A stretch of 64,000 bases of DNA, taken from NCBI GenBank assembly GCA_033182465.1, contig CP137327.1, forward strand, positions 1,426,001-1,490,000, written 5' to 3'. Made by a program: the position numbers and the translations under genes. Below, piece by piece: positions 48,597 to 60,148 of this stretch (its first letter is position 1; the number at the start of each line of letters is the position of its first letter). The notes beneath the pieces were generated by a model. The model worked only from the letters and a program-made list of their open reading frames with translations. It did no database searches and was not told the origin of the DNA. The DNA is from Sanghuangporus weigelae (Eukaryota; Basidiomycota; Agaricomycetes; Hymenochaetales; Hymenochaetaceae).

Positions 48597-48801
48597 TGGC
48601 GACGTTTCCTCAGACTCTAACGCCGACGACCAAGAGCGCAACATTCTCATCTTATTTGCAACAGAAATTGGAAATGCTCTCGACGTAGCGGAGCAGATTG
48701 TGCGCGAGGCCACACGAAGGCTGTTCACCATCCGACTTTCCAGTGTCGATGTCTATCTACTTATGTGTTCATTCAGATCTGGTCCCAATTCTTGGCAACT
48801 T
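48597..48801 (+). pseudogene. TAH18 copy 2, 5' fragment only
   Basis: GDVSSDSNADDQERNILILF and then NALDVAEQIVREATRRLFTI match codons 4-60 of TAH18. The start codon and first three codons are absent because the copy begins at the array junction. Similarity stops at TTGGCAACT (48,801), inside the first intron. The remaining ~2 kb of the gene is missing. Confidence 0.85.
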
Positions 48802-49302
48802 ATTCGGGAGGGAGGCAGACTTCCAATACTTGCGCTGCACTGGTGAATATGAGCGAAGGAAATCTATTAGATCCTGCCACCAAATTTTCGCTGTTATAAA
48901 GTTTAGAAACCATCAGTTTTTCCAGCATTACATATCATTTGAATTTCAGCAGATGCTGAGAGGAAAAATGCCTAGACTGAAGTACTCCGTAGTCTTCCAG
49001 TTTGGTGCGATTATAGTACTTTGAAAACTATGTCAACAACCATCGGTGAGACGCAATAGATCAGAATTGCAGTCAAATAAGGGTGGACAATGAACATACT
49101 GGTGATAATCCAATCTCAAGGGTACTCCGAAGGGCCATGTTACCGTATCCTGTGCGTTCTAACCATCATAGCCCACAATATAACTGAATTAACTATCAAG
49201 TATGGCGAAAAACAGAAATTCAAACGTAAATACAGTGCTAATAACAATTTAGTGGTCCTAATATAAGAGAAAATGAGAAATACGCCTTCTCAAATGACAC
49301 GG
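48802..49302. other. Deletion-junction region of unit 2
   Basis: From 48,802 similarity to TAH18 ends. From about 49,240 similarity to the 3' flank of FunK1-A (about 36,930) starts. The stretch between has no recognised origin and no gene. Confidence 0.45.
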
Positions 49303-51905
49303 TCAAAAGACTTCTACCGAGTGCCTTGATGATGCAGATCCATAGCCAGCCTACGACTTCAATTCCATATCAGTATTGTTCAAAGTTCTTACATTGCTAT
49401 TTGAAGTGATCGCATTGTCGCCAGAGTTTCATAGCTACTGTTTCGTTTCCGTTTTAATTCTCGTGGAGCGCACTCCAAATTGATACACTTCATTTAGCTG
49501 GTAATGGCGCAGGAAATAGCGTTCGTTTGTTCATGTTCGCCTCGTAGTCTAAACCTCCGAGTCGGTAAATTTGAGAAGACCAGGTTTACGGGTTTTCTGA
49601 GCAGGACAACTCTCCGGCACGATGTCAGCTTTGCGTTGCCCAGAACTTCCCTACACGTTCCAAAAAGTTCATGAAATTGGTCATGACTTCCATCAAACAC
49701 GTCCATTCGGAAATTAGGGAAAGTGGCTTCAAACTGCACATATTTGTGAACTAGCGTGGTGCGCATGGTGTCGAGAATCGACTTCATGTTTCCAAGGTGG
49801 TCCGGCAACCAACGGAGCGAGTTGTAGTAATGGAAATTGACCTGAAGAAACAATCTGCGGCTCGTCGTCTCACTAGATCGAGGGAATAGCTCGGAGCCCG
49901 CCAGTCTTCGCTGCTCATCCTGTTCTTTGTCGTAGTTACCCGCAGCGCCCATCTGGAAGCTTGACGAGCGATGGAAAAGCTCCCAGATGGCAATCCACCA
50001 CAGTGACTCAAGATCGTGAAGATCATCGTGGAAGAACGAGGGGGGCCGCCTCTCGCTTACCAGTTTTTCGAGGTCGTCCCGTCTGTTTTCTTTCAATGCC
50101 TTGAGCTGAGCACGCAAATCGGCTTCTTTTATTGGAGGTAGATGGGCATAACGACGCTCTGCAACCTCCACAGCCATGAAGTGCGGCGTGCCCTTCATCA
50201 GAGTCAGCCGAAACCCATTCTTGAAGCGAAACCAATCACTCACTGTCAGTAACTCGCGCTCAATATCAGAGTTCTTTCGCTTTGCGTATTCCAGATCTCC
50301 GATCAAGCCGCGGCTTTTATATATGTACAAATTCCCGATGCTCAGATCACGATGTACCCAGCCAGCTCCATGTATGAATTTCAGAACTACTCAGTCTTCA
50401 GTTGAGAGCGTGAAATAAAAGAAAATTGCACGAACCTTTTGCACTATCGCTCAACACGGTGAACATGTCTGACATGTTCTGCACTGTACGAAGACACTTT
50501 CCAACTTCCCTGAATACGATTCGATAGTGCTTCCGATGAAGGATCCTCCTCATGGGATTGTACCAATTGAGAGGATCTTTCAAGTCGCCTCTCCCTAAGC
50601 CTTCTATCCCGATCTCCGTCGACGGGTTCATGTCATCATCATCACATTTTCCCAGATTCTCGACATTCACCCTATACTGCTCCTTGAACGTTGGGGTATA
50701 TCCACGCATCATTACGTTTCCTGTGTGATCCTCTTCGTTGTTGACGTGGACGATACAATGAGCAATGGGAGTGAGCAAATGTGTGGCCACCTCCTCTCGC
50801 GTCTCCGCACCATACTTTTCTTCGACGTCAAGAAGAAGCGCTTCACGTACAGAGTGCTCAGGCATTTGGTCTTCCTCCGTCCAGACGTCTTTCAACACAC
50901 ACGGTACGTCTGAGCCCACTCTATTCACAATCCATACTCTCGTTGCGTGGCTAGTTAGCTCATCAGCAGAGCTCTTCGATAACGTCTGGCATGTCTCGTA
51001 TGTCTCGCCATCGATATCAATATGGTGTACCAGTCTACCGTTATTCTTTATGAACGGTCGGAAAGTCGGGTCCCATCCTAGTTCCTCCTTGGATGAGAAG
51101 GCGAGAGAGAGAAATACGTGAGTCAGCAGGTCCAAGTCCTGTTCGACAGCATCAGCTAGTCAATCGCTGTACCATTATGGAACCTGGTGCTCACTCTTGA
51201 GAAGTCAAAAGGTCTGCTGACGACCGGAGATGCGCGTGAACAGAACCACAGACGCATGTTGGCATTCTCAACGGTATGTCCAAACGAAAATCTTCTGCTC
51301 GGATCCCGTACCATAGCCAGCTGAATATTAGAAATTACCTTTCGGGCATTCTTAAGAAAAACACTAGCTTTAGTACAGTCATGCGAATAGAAATAGGGGC
51401 TCACCTTCTTGCGAGACTCTTCACTACCCGTCCTTCTAAAGCTTGCAGTGAGGGCAATATGGCACCAGGAGCTAATCGCGCACTCCTCTATACTGGCTGC
51501 TGCAGACTGCTCTTCTCGGTCTTTGAGAACAAAGCATGCGTTTTACGAGGATGTACTTCTTCGACGTCCCTTACTTCTTTCCGGGAGGAGCACCGTCTCT
51601 AGGATCTGCTCGAGATGGGGCAACCTCGCAGACGCTACAGAAGTCGCCTTTTCAAATATATCGATCAGAGGTGCAAATGTGTCATGCTTCTTCCGCCTCT
51701 TGCCCCCAGACACTGTCCATAGATCCTTCCATTTGCCCGAGGCATCAATATATCCCCTCTTATTGAACGCAGATTTGACGTTCTTCACGTTGACTCCTTT
51801 CCTGAGCGGAGGCAGAAGATGGTCTACGAATGCGCGCGTCTCGATGACTGGGAAAACATAGCCGGGGTTGTTCAGCTCTTCTTTGAAGTCGATAAACTCC
51901 TCCAT
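49303..51905 (-). pseudogene. FunK1-D, fungal-type kinase with a nonsense change
   Basis: The closest paralog of FunK1-A. From the ATG at 51905 (MEEFIDFKEELNNPGYVFPV) the N-terminal domain is open (DTFAPLIDIFEKATSVASAR) but stops at TCG-TAA near 51,546, where FunK1-A reads SSQTACFVLKDREEQ; CAA to TAA is a single C-to-T change. Beyond it the frame resumes (NACFVLKDREEQSAAASIEE). The kinase core is well kept: VLKDVWTEEDQMPEHSVREA, VMMRGYTPTF, RKHYRIVFREV, GWVHRDLSIGNLYIY, GDLEYAKRKNSD, FHDDLHDLESLWWIAIWELF. The last exons hold ELKRKRNSSYETLATMRSLQ and a tiny exon ending HSVEVF (stop 49303-49305); the frame between about 49,500 and 49,460 also looks shifted. It is a likely recent pseudogene. Confidence 0.75.
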
Positions 51906-52408
51906 CGTGCAGATAAGTCCGAAGAAAGTGTCGTTGATTGCAGAAGTCAAGTTATGTTGAAGATGGATAGAGGATGAAGGTAAGAGTCAACTTCTATGGC
52001 TTGATGGAGACGAGACGAACTGTCACATGTGTCACACATACAATCTAATCTCATTAATAATTTGTAGTGGAAAGAGTACTAGTGTCACGATACGTGACAT
52101 ATCTTGGGCGATGATAGATTATTGCGCAGCTTGCATGCTGCAGCTAAGGCATCTGCATCACCAGAAATACAGGCAAGTACTGTCTGTTCTTAGTAACGAC
52201 AGTAAGACGGACAATAATCAACAACGCATATTAATCGTTGGTGTAATAAGTGTATACCATTTTCGAGACGCGACAAATCAAGCAAACCACGTGACGTGAC
52301 GCATGCTACCTACCTTGAAGAACGAACCACTACTACTCGTTACCACCCTTGTACATCACATCTGCTTCTTCCTCCTCATTCGACAATTCAGCATATTGAA
52401 TTCACGTT
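51906..52408. promoter_or_regulatory. Divergent intergenic between FunK1-D and FunK1-E
   Basis: About 500 bases between divergent FunK1 genes. It holds both promoters if still used. No gene was seen. Confidence 0.5.
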
Positions 52409-55083
52409 ATGAGCACCTTCCTATCAAGAGTTACCGGTGCTGATCTGACGTCCTCAAGTCAATGCACGCCCCTGCCACCCGGTTTCACGACCACCGAGGA
52501 TGGAGAATACGTTAGTGTTTCGGAGAGACTGAGGAATCCGGGCTATTCTATCCCAGAGATCTCTACTCAAAACTTCTTTGACTTCCTACTTCCTCCCTTG
52601 AGGGATGGAATCGCCGTTCAGGACGTTATTTCGTCTCTGAAAGTCGAAGGGCTTTTCGATTCATTCAATGGTCTTAGCGCGCCTCCTACAAACAAAAGGG
52701 AAGACGAAATGTTCGCGCCTCTTGCCGACATATTCAACAAGGCCACCTTTTCAGCAGCAATGGCTTCCCCTCATCTGCAGCAGACTATCCAGTTGGTTCT
52801 CTTGGGGAACCGGAGTCGGAAGGGTCAAAGAGTCCCACACGCATATTTCTCCGTGAACGGCGCGAAAGATAACTCCACGGCGCGAAGCGGACACAACGAG
52901 ATTCTGAAGACATTCTCATGGGCAGATGTCGCACTCACAAGCGAGTTCGATTTCGGGATAAATGGCGAAGTGTGGGACAACGTAAGCATCATCAGACTCC
53001 CATTGATCTCAAGATTAATTCCCGTATTAGATCGTACATAACAGACTTATTCTGGACATTCAGCAAATTATGGCTCGAGATCCCTGTCGTAGATTTGCAT
53101 TTGGCATTACTGTGGTAGAGACGACGATGCGTCTGTGGTTTTGTTCTCGGGCGACGCCGGTAGTCAGTCAACCATTTGATTTCACAACGGTGAGTGCCTC
53201 CTTCGATGAAGTAACACATTGCCGTCTAACTGTGTCGAGTAGGAACCGGAGATGCTAGTCCACGCTTTCCTTTCTCTCGCGTTCGCCTCTAAAGAGGAAC
53301 TAGGCTGGGATTCAACATTCCGCGCACTTACAGACCCTGAAGGAAATCGGACATATCATATAGACATCGCCAACGAGACATACGAGACATTGCAGCTATT
53401 GTCAGACGGCGCGGCTGAAGAACTGACTAGCCATGGAACAAGAGTGTGGAAAGTGAGGCGCGTGGGATCAAACGAGCTGTACGTCGTTAAGGACGTCTGG
53501 GTGGAAGATGGGCGCGACCTCGAACACAGCATACTCGAGACAATACTGAATGACGTCGAAGAGAAATACGGATCGGACGCTCGGAAGCGAGTGGCGTCGC
53601 ATTTGCTTATCCCTGCAGCACATTGGCTCGTCCCTATCCGCGAGGAAGAAGATCATACAGCGCAAGTTATGATGCGTGGGCATTTGCCGCGGTTCAAGAA
53701 TAGGATCAAGATCAGCATTGGACTCATAGATGAGGTGGATGATATCGATACCGAGGAATCCTTAGATACCCTCGTAATCCAAGAATCGGAGAGTCGACTT
53801 TCCCGGGCACCATTGCCTTGGTGCAACCGTAAACTGAAGATCGTACACCGCAGACATTATCGTATTTTGTATGAAGAAGTCGCAACTGCTCTCTATGCAA
53901 TCAGAAATCTCCCAGACATCTTCACTGTATTAAGTGACAGTGCAAATGGTGCGTGTTCTGTAATGATTTTCTGTCGTTTACTTAAAGATTCTGTAGCTTT
54001 GAAATGGATCCATGGATGCGGCTGGGTTCACCGTGACATCAGCGCAGGGAACCTATACCTATACAATGGTCGTGGCCTGATCGGTGACTTTGAACACGCC
54101 AAGCGTAAACAAACCGACATCAGGCATGAGCACCGAATCGTGAGTGGTTGAGTCTAGTCATACGAGCATTTACGCTAAGTTGTATCAAGGGTACTCCTGA
54201 CTTCATGGCTATCGAAGCAACGAGGCGTTTCTATGCCCATCTCCCTGACGATGACCCCAGTCAAATAGAGACTGAAGGCCAAACTCCATTAGGACGCCGG
54301 ATAGATGAAAGTTGCTCCCGGAAAGGATCCGATCTTTCTCCACCCTTTTTTCATAATGATCTCCATGATTTGGAGTCATTATGGTGGATTGCCATTTGGA
54401 TACTTTTCTCCTATCGTTTTTTCTCGGGGAATATAATTACAGGTTCGCACGAGAAAGAAGGTGACGTTCAACGAGGATCCTCAGGCGCCGAAATATTCCC
54501 TGGGAATAGTGATACAGAGAATCGTAAAATGTTCCTCGTCAGCAAGGAGATCTACTTCAGAAGATTCTCTTGGATGCCTGATTGCCTTCGGAGCATCAAG
54601 GCTACTTTGAACACTCTCCGAAGGATACTCATCTGGAGGTATCGAAAGTTCGAAGCGGCGTTTCCTGCAATCCAAATGGACCTTTTTGAAGGGGTTCACG
54701 ATAGAGTTGGAAGAAATTTCTTAAAATGCAAGACGCTCGCGGCTTCACTTAGATCGAACGAAAAAAAGTTCGACTGCTCAAGGATCGACCGTTCAGCACG
54801 TGAACATTATACCTTACCCGCTTCATCAACGCGACGGTCTCTTAAGCGAGAGTCTTTGATTGATAGGTCGACACCCACGATAAAGACACGCAAGTTTGCG
54901 ACGGACGACGCTACTGGACCCTTAACAAACATCAGAACGAACGGAAAACGGAAGAGGGATGACGATGACAGTTTACCATGTATGCGTCCGCTTCGTATGG
55001 CAAGGTATGTCTGTTTGCTGCAGTCCCGCATCCGAAACTGACTGACTATCATTTACCCAAGGTATGAGCTTCCGGTTTGCTGA
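52409..55083 (+). CDS. FunK1-E, fungal-type protein kinase, intact
   Basis: The paralog of FunK1-B, about 800 residues, no break found. N-domain: NPGYSIPEISTQNFFDFLLP, MFAPLADIFNKATFSAAM. Then MARDPCRRFAFGITVVETTM, FASKEELGWDST, YETLQLLSDGAAEELTSHG, Lys in YVVKDVWVEDGRD, VMMRGHLPRF and RRHYRILYEEVATALY. The intron at about 53,949-53,995 joins SAN to ALKWIHGCGWVHRDISAGN; GDFEHAKRKQTD takes the DFG position. After the next intron come KGTPDFMAIEATRRFYAH and FHNDLHDLESLWWIAIWILF. The disordered tail contains NGKRKRDDDDSLPCMRPLRM, and the tiny last exon gives ARYELPVC with the stop at 55081-55083. HRD and Lys are kept, so it may be active. Confidence 0.88.
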
Positions 55084-55547
55084 GTGCTTGACTATCATGC
55101 TGCGCTGAATGGTAACGATTGTACTTATAATGCGCATGCCTTTGTATTGTAGAGTATTCGGAGCATGAAGCTGGAGCGAGTGAACATACATGCACTTTTT
55201 AGAGTCTATGAAATCGTCTTATCAGTTTGTTAACCGCGTGAAGTGGATTTGATTTTATTGTAAATCGACGAAGTTTGCCACGTGCTCTCGGATCGTTTAC
55301 GTAGCTGATGAATGCATGTCATATGCCAAATGGTTTTCTGAACTACCACACAGTAACGGCATGATCCTTGTGCAGCTCCATTATCCGGAAATCAAGGTTC
55401 AACCAATGTAATTTTTTTTAATTCTTGTCACTGCTGGATCTACGAAGTCGTGGCCGCTGCAAAACACGGTCACATGATCATCATTCCACATTAAGGCCTT
55501 CGTCGTTCGAGCCACGCTAGTCAATAACTTACTCTTACCCTGCATCT
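55084..55547. other. Intergenic between FunK1-E and FunK1-F
   Basis: The 3' UTR of FunK1-E and the promoter of FunK1-F. Nothing else was seen. Confidence 0.45.
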
Positions 55548-58319
55548 ATGTCCTTCCGTCCGTTCCCTGCTACTCTAGATGAAGAGACCCCTATTGCAAC
55601 TCACGCACGTCCAAAAACGCCAACAGAGTCAGGACCCGGCAGCGGCTTCTTCGATGACTCTCCTCCAAAGTTACGACTAAGTCACACTCGAGAGTTTCGA
55701 GCTGGAGACCTAGAATCCATTAAAACAGCCCTTGCCCAGGATCAAAGCTATTCCATACCTGAGATCAATCTTGATCCATTCGTGAAGCACCTGCTTCCTC
55801 CTTTAAAGGATGGGCTGGATGTCGATGCCATTCTGGCCTTGGCTAGCAACGACAGTAGCTTGATTGGTCCGGGGGGAGAGTCATGGACGGACTTTCAATC
55901 TGCACCGATTAAACGAAACAAATGCGAAGATGATGTGTTTGCGCCTCTTGCGGTGATATGCGAAAAGATTTGTTCCTATGCTGCTGAAACCGCAGAGTTG
56001 GAGCAGAATTTCATTCTGGCTCTATTGCCGTATTATACGCCTCGATCCGAGCGGAACAGTACAACCCGGCCTGATGCTTACTTTCTTCCCAAGGAACTAA
56101 AGGAGCATGTCAGTTCCATGGAGACAAAAAAGGAACTACAGACAAAGAGAAGGCCATTTACTGCGGCGAAGGTGACGACTAGTACACGATCTGAGGAGGA
56201 GGAAATAATATCGTGGTATGATACTGCGGTTCCAGGTGAATTCAAAAAGGAAAGTTCACCGGGAACTCAGTCCAGAGTGAGCGCTTCTTTGTTCTGCATG
56301 GAATGCAGGAACTAAATTTGCGTACAGAATTCAAAGCAATTGATTCTCAACATGCATAATATTATGACTCTTGATCCGTGTCGTAGGTTCACGTTTGGCT
56401 TCACTATTGAGAATACAAGCATGCGATTGTGGTTCTGTTCTCGTGCCATCGTCCTTGTCAGCAAAGAATTCGATTTTTCGAGAGTGAGTAGTGCAAATCC
56501 CCTTGAAAGTTCGAAGCCTTACTGAAAATTTCTCTAGAAGCTGAGGATATTCATACACGTTCTCCTTTCGTTTTCTTTTGCGTCAAAAGAGGAGCTAGGT
56601 TGGGACCCGACAATCGAGCCTTTCATTGGAACCGATGGCATGAGAGCCTACCGAATTAGTTTGAATGGACAAATCTATGAGACGGTGAAAATCCTTTCGG
56701 ACGTGGCTGCTGATGCATTGAATAGTCGAGCAACCCGTGTTTGGCTCGTCCGGCTTCTGGGAACTCGGTTATTCTTTGTGCTAAAAGACGTCTGGCTAGA
56801 ATATGACAGAGACGCGGAGGATGACATTCGCCGGATGATCCTGGAGGACGTCGAAAAGATATTCGGGAAGGACGCTAAAGAGGAACTCTCTTCGCACCTT
56901 CTCACTCCGGTTGCATGTGGCCTTGTACCTGCCGCCGGACAAGACGATGACACGCTTACTGTCATGATGCGCGGCTATACACCGCGCTTGACAGATTTTT
57001 ATTCGATTAAAAAGGAAGGATACGTAAACGCCGATGCAAAGAAAAGTACTGGTCCCCCTTCGACAAGCGACTCGGACATCAATCGCGTACAAATACCTCG
57101 AATCGAGCTCAGGAAGATTGCACGTCGAAAACACTACCGGATCGTATTTTCAGAGGCAGCCAGACCCATACATACGGTTGGGACATTGTCGGACGTTTTT
57201 CTTGTACTTAAAGATAGCGCAAAAGGTACGAATACAATCCAATTTCATGGTATATTGTATCTGACCGATAGTAGCATTGAAATGGATACACGGAGCTGGA
57301 TGGGTCCATCGAGACATCAGCGCGGGCAATCTATACTATTACAGTGGTACAAACGGCGACGGGAGGGGCATAATAGGAGACTTGGAATATGCGAAACGAA
57401 GGGGTGCAGTTGGCAGACACAAGATACGAACTGTACGTATTATAGTACTACCTGACGGGGTCCCGAACTCATTGTTGACTAGGCAAATACTGATTTCATG
57501 GCAACCGAGGTTCTCACCAGAGTCTACCGGTTTCGACCAACCCATGATTCCGAGTCAGATCCCGAGTCAGATCCTGAGTCAGATCCCGAATTGGATCTCG
57601 AATCGAATACAGGACCGAAGGCAGATAGTCACAGCGAAGGCTCCTCTTGGGAACAAACAAAATCATCTTTACCTTTCTTCCATAACGATCTCCATGACTT
57701 GGAGTCGCTATGGTGGATCGCAATCTACCTGCTCTTTATGAATGACGACAGCTCTGATCCGGAGAAAGTCAGCCAAAAGGCCGAGGTGTTCAGAGAGGAA
57801 GTCTCCCTCCTGATATTTCCCAGATCTAAAGAAACCGAAGACAGAGCGACTTTTCTTATCGACAAGGATCAGTTCCATATCAAGATTTCGTGGATGCCAA
57901 GACGTTACAAAAAAATCAAATCTGCTTTGAATCGTCTGAGGAAGGACTTGATAAACTACTACAAGACGTTTGAAGCCAAACTACCCCAAATTTATACGGA
58001 CGCCTTCGCGGGTTCGCAGGATACATTTCGAGACCAATTTCAAAGTTGCGAGGCGCATGCGAAGGGCATTGAGCTCGTGCCTCGTAAAGCGACAGCGATC
58101 CAGCTGCCTGACATTGAACAAGGGGTACGCCTTCCGTCTTCAAGTGGCACTTCAAGAGCAGGCTGGCATGGCGTGCAGCCAAAGTCAGGTCCTGTAGCTT
58201 CGGTGGAAACTGATGCATTTGAGAGTCCCGTGGCACCTAAGAGGCGAAAGCAGGGAGAGGACAACTCGTCACGCGAAGGTATATTGAATTTATTATCTGT
58301 CAATCAGAACATCGACTAA
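55548..58319 (+). CDS. FunK1-F, fungal-type protein kinase, intact C-type
   Basis: The spliced model is about 850 residues, frame intact. N-domain: SYSIPEINLDPFVKHLLPPL, DDVFAPLAVICEKICSYAAE. Then TLDPCRRFTFGFTIENTSMR, FASKEELGWDPT, YETVKILSDVAADALNSRAT, Lys in FFVLKDVWLEYDRD, VMMRGYTPRL and RKHYRIVFSEAARPIH. After an intron (about 57,225-57,274): ALKWIHGAGWVHRDISAGN, then YYYSGTNGDGRGIIGDLEYA. After another: ANTDFMATEVLTRVYRF, a repeat-rich acidic loop (ESDPESDPESDPELDLES), FFHNDLHDLESLWWIAIYLL and SWMPRRYKKIKSALNRL. The tail has PKRRKQGED. The stop is at 58317-58319. It is the only unbroken C-type copy here; FunK1-C is dead. Confidence 0.87.
57543..57600 (+). repeat. 15-bp repeat in FunK1-F coding sequence
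   Basis: About three and a half copies of a 15-base unit like GAGTCAGATCCCGAG encode SDPES-type repeats. They lie in the kinase C-lobe loop just before FFHNDLHDLE and are absent from the other copies. Confidence 0.75.
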
Positions 58320-58679
58320 AAGATATTTACGATTAGTTATTGGGCGTGTTAGCTGCGAACCGGCTCGGAAACGCACGAAACAATCCAAATAAGCGCCGGA
58401 ATCATTGTGGACGACATTCGATCTTCGTTCAAGACATGCTACGTATGTATATGGGAATGAGCGGTATGACTTTATGACGAATATGATGTATGCTTTCCGG
58501 TGTGATACTCTACATTAAGATCAATTAATACTATATGTTGATTTTGTGGCGCACGATGCGCGGATCTGGAGGACTTGTGTTAGACATGTGCAAAACGATA
58601 CCACTGAGGACTAGTAATCCGACTAGAACAACACACACATAAATTTTAATAAAACGTCTGCGGCCAGAACGACACTGCG
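58320..58679. other. Intergenic after FunK1-F
   Basis: 3' UTR and spacer. No gene was seen. Confidence 0.45.
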
Positions 58680-59493
58680 AAGTGCTGGAAATCCTGCCAA
58701 ACCCCAAAGGTGATCATCAGCCTCTGACTACGGAGAGAAGTACGGAAGCGACGCACCACTCCTGATTCGGAAGAGCTTTTCGTTTTTGAAATATGCACGG
58801 GTGGAAGACAAGCCATTTACAAGGCAATACTACATGACGTCGAGGATAAATATGGAAAGAGCGTACGAGAGCTTGTCACAGAGAAATTCTTGTGGCTAAC
58901 GAAGTCACTCTTCGGGAATACCGTTGCAGATTGCCTATCGACGTTTCAGAGACGGACGAAAGACAGCAGCCCGCCTTTTACAACAACGATCTGCACGACC
59001 TGGATCCATTATGGCGGACCTGCATCTACGAGCTATTCATGAATAGCGACACTTCAGAGAATCACATGGACCATGACAAAGTCGGACAGACAGTCGATGG
59101 TCGGCGAGACACAGCTCTTGCCGTGTTCTTCAAAACGGGTGCAATAAAAGGTCGCCTGATTTTCTTGATAATAAGATTGTGTTTGAAAAATACGTCTCTT
59201 AGGTGCCTGGAAGATTCAAGGATATCAAAGCTTTGCTGGCCTAACTTCGTAGATATGTGGTTCGATTCTACGTGCTCTTTGAGAAGAGCCTGCCTGCAAT
59301 CGAACCAGATGTCTTCAGAAGCTCACAGGATATATTTGTAGGAACATTTGGCGCATCTTTGAAACACTCAAAAGATATCGGGATCTCGCCATATAAGACT
59401 ACAGCACACCAGCTCTCGTACGTCAAGCAGAACAAGAATGAATGGAGCTTGCCTACTAAATCTTTGTTTGATAATGCGAAGAGAGCAACTTGA
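58680..59493 (+). pseudogene. FunK1 relic 2, internally deleted C-type gene
   Basis: Pieces of a C-type FunK1 in order: EVLEIL (kinase N-lobe), AILHDVEDKYGKSVRELV (58,830-58,880), then directly ANEVTLREYRC, NNDLHDLDPLWRTCIYELFM and a frameshifted tail ending KRAT at 59,491. The catalytic loop and everything between are deleted, and frames do not connect. Its second half is nearly identical to relic 1 at 47,524-47,971. Confidence 0.75.
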
Positions 59494-60148
59494 TCGAAAC
59501 CAGGCCCTTCATTCGCAGCAAGAATCGGAGGATCAGGCAAATGAAAGCAGAGTGACCTTTAAAATACAATCTGCAAAGAAAGGTAAGCAGATGCTTGTGC
59601 TTCTTAAATTATAGAATATACAGTGCCGACCTTTCCACGTAAGTGACTCGAAGGAGAATTAAAAGACGTCCGGTATAGATTCCATACTCACCCCAAGGGA
59701 CTAATCTGGTGGATAGAGCTGTCCTGTCCAGTCAATCACAGCAGTCTCTCATCGGTTTCAGGTAAACATTTCTTACTTCCATATGCTTTACGCATGCCGA
59801 TGCCTACTGTATAGTAAGATATGACGTACGCCTTCCTATGTCTCTGCCCGTTGTTGTATGATGCAAGCTAGTTATATGGGCCAAAGTGACTGTATTGATG
59901 AGGTGACGAAAGAATGCCCAACCGTAGAAAACGTCGAGATAGAAGGAAGTGAGGTGGCATGCGATATAGGATGTCCTTGAGCCTGGGAATAAGTCACGTA
60001 ACGCGTTTTTCACGGCTAGCTGAAGTCTTAAGTCTTGACTTGACGTCGCCCGAATCCACCGTCTACAAGATGTTGACCGGAATTGCATCCGTTTTATCAG
60101 GAAAGTGTTCGGTAAATGAGCCTCGGGCTTGAGCGCAGCAAGTAATAT
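59494..60148. other. Unit-end spacer, copy 2
   Basis: Non-coding, almost the same as 47,972-48,596. It has a short extra segment near 60,020-60,070 before the TAH18 junction. Confidence 0.7.

Larger units (their letters stand above)
48597..60148. repeat. Tandem array unit 2 (TAH18 fragment, FunK1 D, E, F, relic)
   Basis: The second unit, same order and orientation as unit 1: TAH18 fragment plus, FunK1-D minus, E plus, F plus, relic plus. It is about 3.8 kb shorter than unit 1, largely because TAH18 beyond its first intron and the 3' flank are gone. Junction sequences on both sides begin at the same TAH18 codon. Confidence 0.75.
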
